From Cyanobacteria bacterium UBA9971 (lineage in GTDB: Bacteria; Cyanobacteriota; Vampirovibrionia; Gastranaerophilales; UBA9971), in NCBI GenBank assembly GCA_003499955.1, contig DNRP01000122.1, forward strand, positions 1 to 6,412: a DNA stretch of 6,412 bases. The letters run 5' to 3'. The translations under genes were made by a program, and so were the position numbers. The notes under the pieces are model-generated. The model saw only the letters and a program-made list of their open reading frames with translations. It was not told where the DNA came from and did not search any database. The stretch's first letter is position 1. Every line of letters starts with the position of its first letter. Shown here piece after piece: positions 4,897 to 6,412 of this stretch.

Positions 4897-5310
4897 TTAT
4901 GCTGCTTTATAAAACTCTCTAACATCTTTTGGAAGCATATGAGCAATATCTTCGCTTTCTCCAAAGCTTATATTTTCCTTAAGCGCATGAAAAACAGCTT
5001 TTGTTAATTTTTCTGCATGCAACGGAAGCTTTTCTCTTTTGATTTCGTTGTCAACAAGACTCATAAGCTCCATTTTATGCCTATATTTAAGACGTTTCCC
5101 CGAAAGCCTAAAGAAATTTACCGCCCATACACGGTTATTCCATATTCTTTTCAGGTCATGCGGAAGCTGCGCTTCTACATCTTTTTGTTCACCTTCTGTA
5201 AGTCTATAGCTGAGAAGGCTAAAAACTATCTGTACGCCTCTTTCAGCGATTTCTTTATTTTCAATATTTGCAAGAGTCATAACTTTTTTTATAAAGTCGT
5301 CTTTATTCAT
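4897..5310 (-). CDS. DUF2267-family protein
   Basis: This 137-residue soluble, helical protein has two similar halves typical of DUF2267. Residues 22-57 carry VFSLLSYRLTEGEQKDVEAQLP and residues 99-134 carry VFHALKENISFGESEDIAHMLP, both followed by a short D-[LV]-[KR]-type end. Each contains G-E, a downstream acidic residue and the L-P pair that mark the family. The biochemical role of DUF2267 is not established. The ATG at 5310 is preferred over one at 5334, which would add eight residues. GAGGAAG (complement of 5316-5322) stands five bases before 5310, whereas nothing resembling a ribosome-binding site precedes 5334. The gene lies downstream of the response regulator on the same strand, with a repeat and a possible terminator between them, and 87 bases upstream of the small membrane pair. 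Confidence 0.87.
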   Translation of the reverse strand: MNKDDFIKKVMTLANIENKEIAERGVQIVFSLLSYRLTEGEQKDVEAQLPHDLKRIWNNRVWAVNFFRLSGKRLKYRHKMELMSLVDNEIKREKLPLHAEKLTKAVFHALKENISFGESEDIAHMLPKDVREFYKAA

Positions 5311-5367
5311 ATTCACTTCCTCACTTATAACCATGTTTTTTATTTTAGTAAAACACTATTTCAGCCC

Positions 5368-5399
5368 AAAATCATTCGCTGAAAGTCGAATAATTTTTT
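5368..5399 (-). terminator. possible terminator between response regulator and DUF2267 genes
   Basis: AAAATCATTCG (5368-5378) and CGAATAATTTT (5387-5397) form an 11-bp stem over an eight-base loop. On the leftward transcript the one mismatch becomes a U·G wobble, so the helix is complete, but the final U-run is only four bases before GGG. On the rightward strand six T follow (5394-5399), but no rightward gene ends here. It may separate the response-regulator transcript from the DUF2267 gene. Efficiency is uncertain. Confidence 0.4.
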
Positions 5400-5429
5400 A
5401 ATTAACATGAATTGCTTATTATTTTTTAT

Positions 5430-5532
5430 AATTGTCATGTTGAGCAAAGCGAAACACCTGTCCCTTTTGGTTTTTAAGCTTCAATCCTTTTATGGACAGA
5501 TTCTTCGAGCTAAAGCTCTCAGAATGACAATT
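5430..5532. repeat. 103-bp palindromic intergenic repeat (GTCATTCTGAG type), copy 2
   Basis: Outer arms 5430-5444 and 5518-5532 match as inverted copies at 13 of 15 positions (AATTGTCAT.. / ATGACAATT). Inner arms CTGTCC (5458-5463) and GGACAG (5494-5499) also pair, so the whole element can fold into one long interrupted hairpin. The right half (AGATTCT at 5498, CTCAGAATGACAA at 5518-5530) repeats the blocks found at 548-588. It contains a small stem GAGC-TAAA-GCTC (5507-5518). It lies just past the stop of the response regulator. It has no coding content and is probably a dispersed non-coding repeat. Confidence 0.65.
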
Positions 5533-5548
5533 TGTCGAACGCAAAAAA

Positions 5549-6217
5549 CTATACCAGCCCTTCTTTAAGCGCTTTTACAGCTGCTTGAGTCCTGTCATCA
5601 ACAACAAGCTTTTGAATAATATTGCAAACATGCGCTTTTGCAGTATGTTCGCTTATTTTTAATTCATCAGCAATATCATTATTGGACATTCCGTCAACAA
5701 CGAGTTTTAAAACTTCATATTCTCTTTCGGTAAGGTTGGCATGTTCCGCTTTGAAACTAGCGCGTGATTGAGGTCTTGGCGCGCTAAGGATTAAAGGCTT
5801 TTTTTGCATCACAACTTTCGCGATGCCTGGGTCTAACCAGAAAGCGCCTTCACTTACTGTCTGAATAACAGTTATAAGATATTCTGTCTTAATATCTTTC
5901 ATTGCATAAGCGTTTGCACCTGCTGCCAGTGCTTCCATAACTTCATTTTCAAGAGCGTGGGAAGTTAAAATAACGATTTTTATTTCAGGATTTGATTCTT
6001 TAATTCTTCTTGTTGCCTCAATTCCACTCATAACAGGCAAACCAATATCCATGAGGATAAGATCAGGCTTTAATTCTCTGGCAAGTTTGACGGCCGTTTG
6101 TCCGTCTTCCGCTTCTCCTATAACTTCTAACATAGGATATTCTTCAAATATAGCTTTTAAGCCCACTCTAAGCAATTTGTGATCTTCCACCATTAAAATT
6201 CTTATTTTATCCGGCAT
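5549..6217 (-). CDS. NarL/FixJ-family response regulator
   Basis: This is a 222-residue two-domain transcription factor of a two-component system. Residues 5-120 are the receiver domain: acidic pair E11-D12, phosphorylation site D57 in LILMDIGLPVMSG, conserved T85 in VILTSHA and K107 in AYAMKDIK. Residues about 158-222 are a LuxR-type helix-turn-helix (LTEREYEVLKLVVDGMSNND, then IADELKISEHTAKAHVCNII). All residues needed for phosphorylation-dependent DNA binding are present. The start at 6217 is preferred over a longer frame from 6274, because the receiver begins right after it and GGGAG (complement of 6227-6231) lies nine bases upstream, with a second GGGAG just beyond. The extra 19 residues of the longer frame look like untranslated leader. 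No histidine kinase is visible here; it may lie to the right or elsewhere. Targets are unknown. Confidence 0.95.
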   Translation of the reverse strand: MPDKIRILMVEDHKLLRVGLKAIFEEYPMLEVIGEAEDGQTAVKLARELKPDLILMDIGLPVMSGIEATRRIKESNPEIKIVILTSHALENEVMEALAAGANAYAMKDIKTEYLITVIQTVSEGAFWLDPGIAKVVMQKKPLILSAPRPQSRASFKAEHANLTEREYEVLKLVVDGMSNNDIADELKISEHTAKAHVCNIIQKLVVDDRTQAAVKALKEGLV

Positions 6218-6412
6218 TTCTCTAATCTCCCTATCTCCCTTTTCTGATTTAATAATATTTATATGATTTAACACCCGAGAGTGTCGTATTATTTTAATTA
6301 TTACTTTATTTAAGGCTGTTGCATCACCCGTTTTTCTATAATATATATTTTTTTAGGAATATTTCATAAATAATTTCTTTTCGAGTAAAATTACTTTTAG
6401 CAAATAAAAACT
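6218..6412. other. upstream region of the response-regulator gene
   Basis: This AT-rich stretch should carry the leftward promoter of the response regulator. I see two GGGAG ribosome-binding-like motifs close to the gene, a very short inverted sequence ACAC...GTGT (6271-6284), and several TATA-rich strings near 6335-6355. None has a convincing -35 partner, so no promoter is called. No gene is supported up to the window end. Confidence 0.4.

Noticed and set aside
5017..5382. 121-codon plus-strand frame
   Set aside because: It is antisense to the DUF2267 gene, which has family motifs and a good ribosome-binding site.
5549..6274. 241-residue version of the response regulator
   Set aside because: The extra 19 residues are translated ribosome-binding and leader sequence; the receiver domain begins right after the ATG at 6217.

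Overview
The DNA is AT-rich with low-GC codon use, Shine-Dalgarno-led bacterial genes and many small hairpins and repeats between genes. The mix of an RsmH start, a solo 2-hydroxyacyl-CoA dehydratase-like iron-sulfur protein, a NarL/FixJ-type response regulator and a DUF2267 protein fits an anaerobic, gut-type bacterium. A Gastranaerophilales/Melainabacteria-like lineage is my best guess, but this rests on general impression. No single sequence here proves it.

Layout. Positions 1-327 hold the first 109 codons of rsmH on the minus strand. A 288-base divergent spacer follows (328-615) with repeat-like debris, including a GC-rich hairpin with a possible G-quadruplex. Next comes a plus-strand gene for a 444-residue membrane-anchored or exported protein with a cysteine-rich repeat region and a C-terminal beta-type domain. 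The convergent spacer 1951-2226 carries two simple hairpins and then a 150-bp element with long imperfect inverted ends around a pseudoknot-like core. A minus-strand HgdB/BcrC-like gene follows (2227-3348). A 379-base divergent spacer with purine-rich ribosome-binding-like clusters and AT hairpins separates it from a plus-strand gene for a 217-residue double glycine-zipper protein. That gene ends in a strong bidirectional terminator (4401-4432).

The rest is read leftward. It holds a response regulator (5549-6217), a palindromic repeat and a possible terminator, a DUF2267 protein (4897-5310), a hairpin with a tiny upstream ORF, a 79-residue two-helix membrane protein, and an abutting 42-residue single-helix membrane protein that is easily missed because it is short. 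The two small membrane proteins are joined TAA|ATG and are probably translated together.

The points most worth following up are the structured element at 2041-2190, the sequestered ribosome-binding site and minimal uORF in front of the small membrane pair, and the glycine-zipper protein. I see no CRISPR array, tRNA, rRNA, transposase or recognisable defence system, and nothing proves a new multi-gene system.
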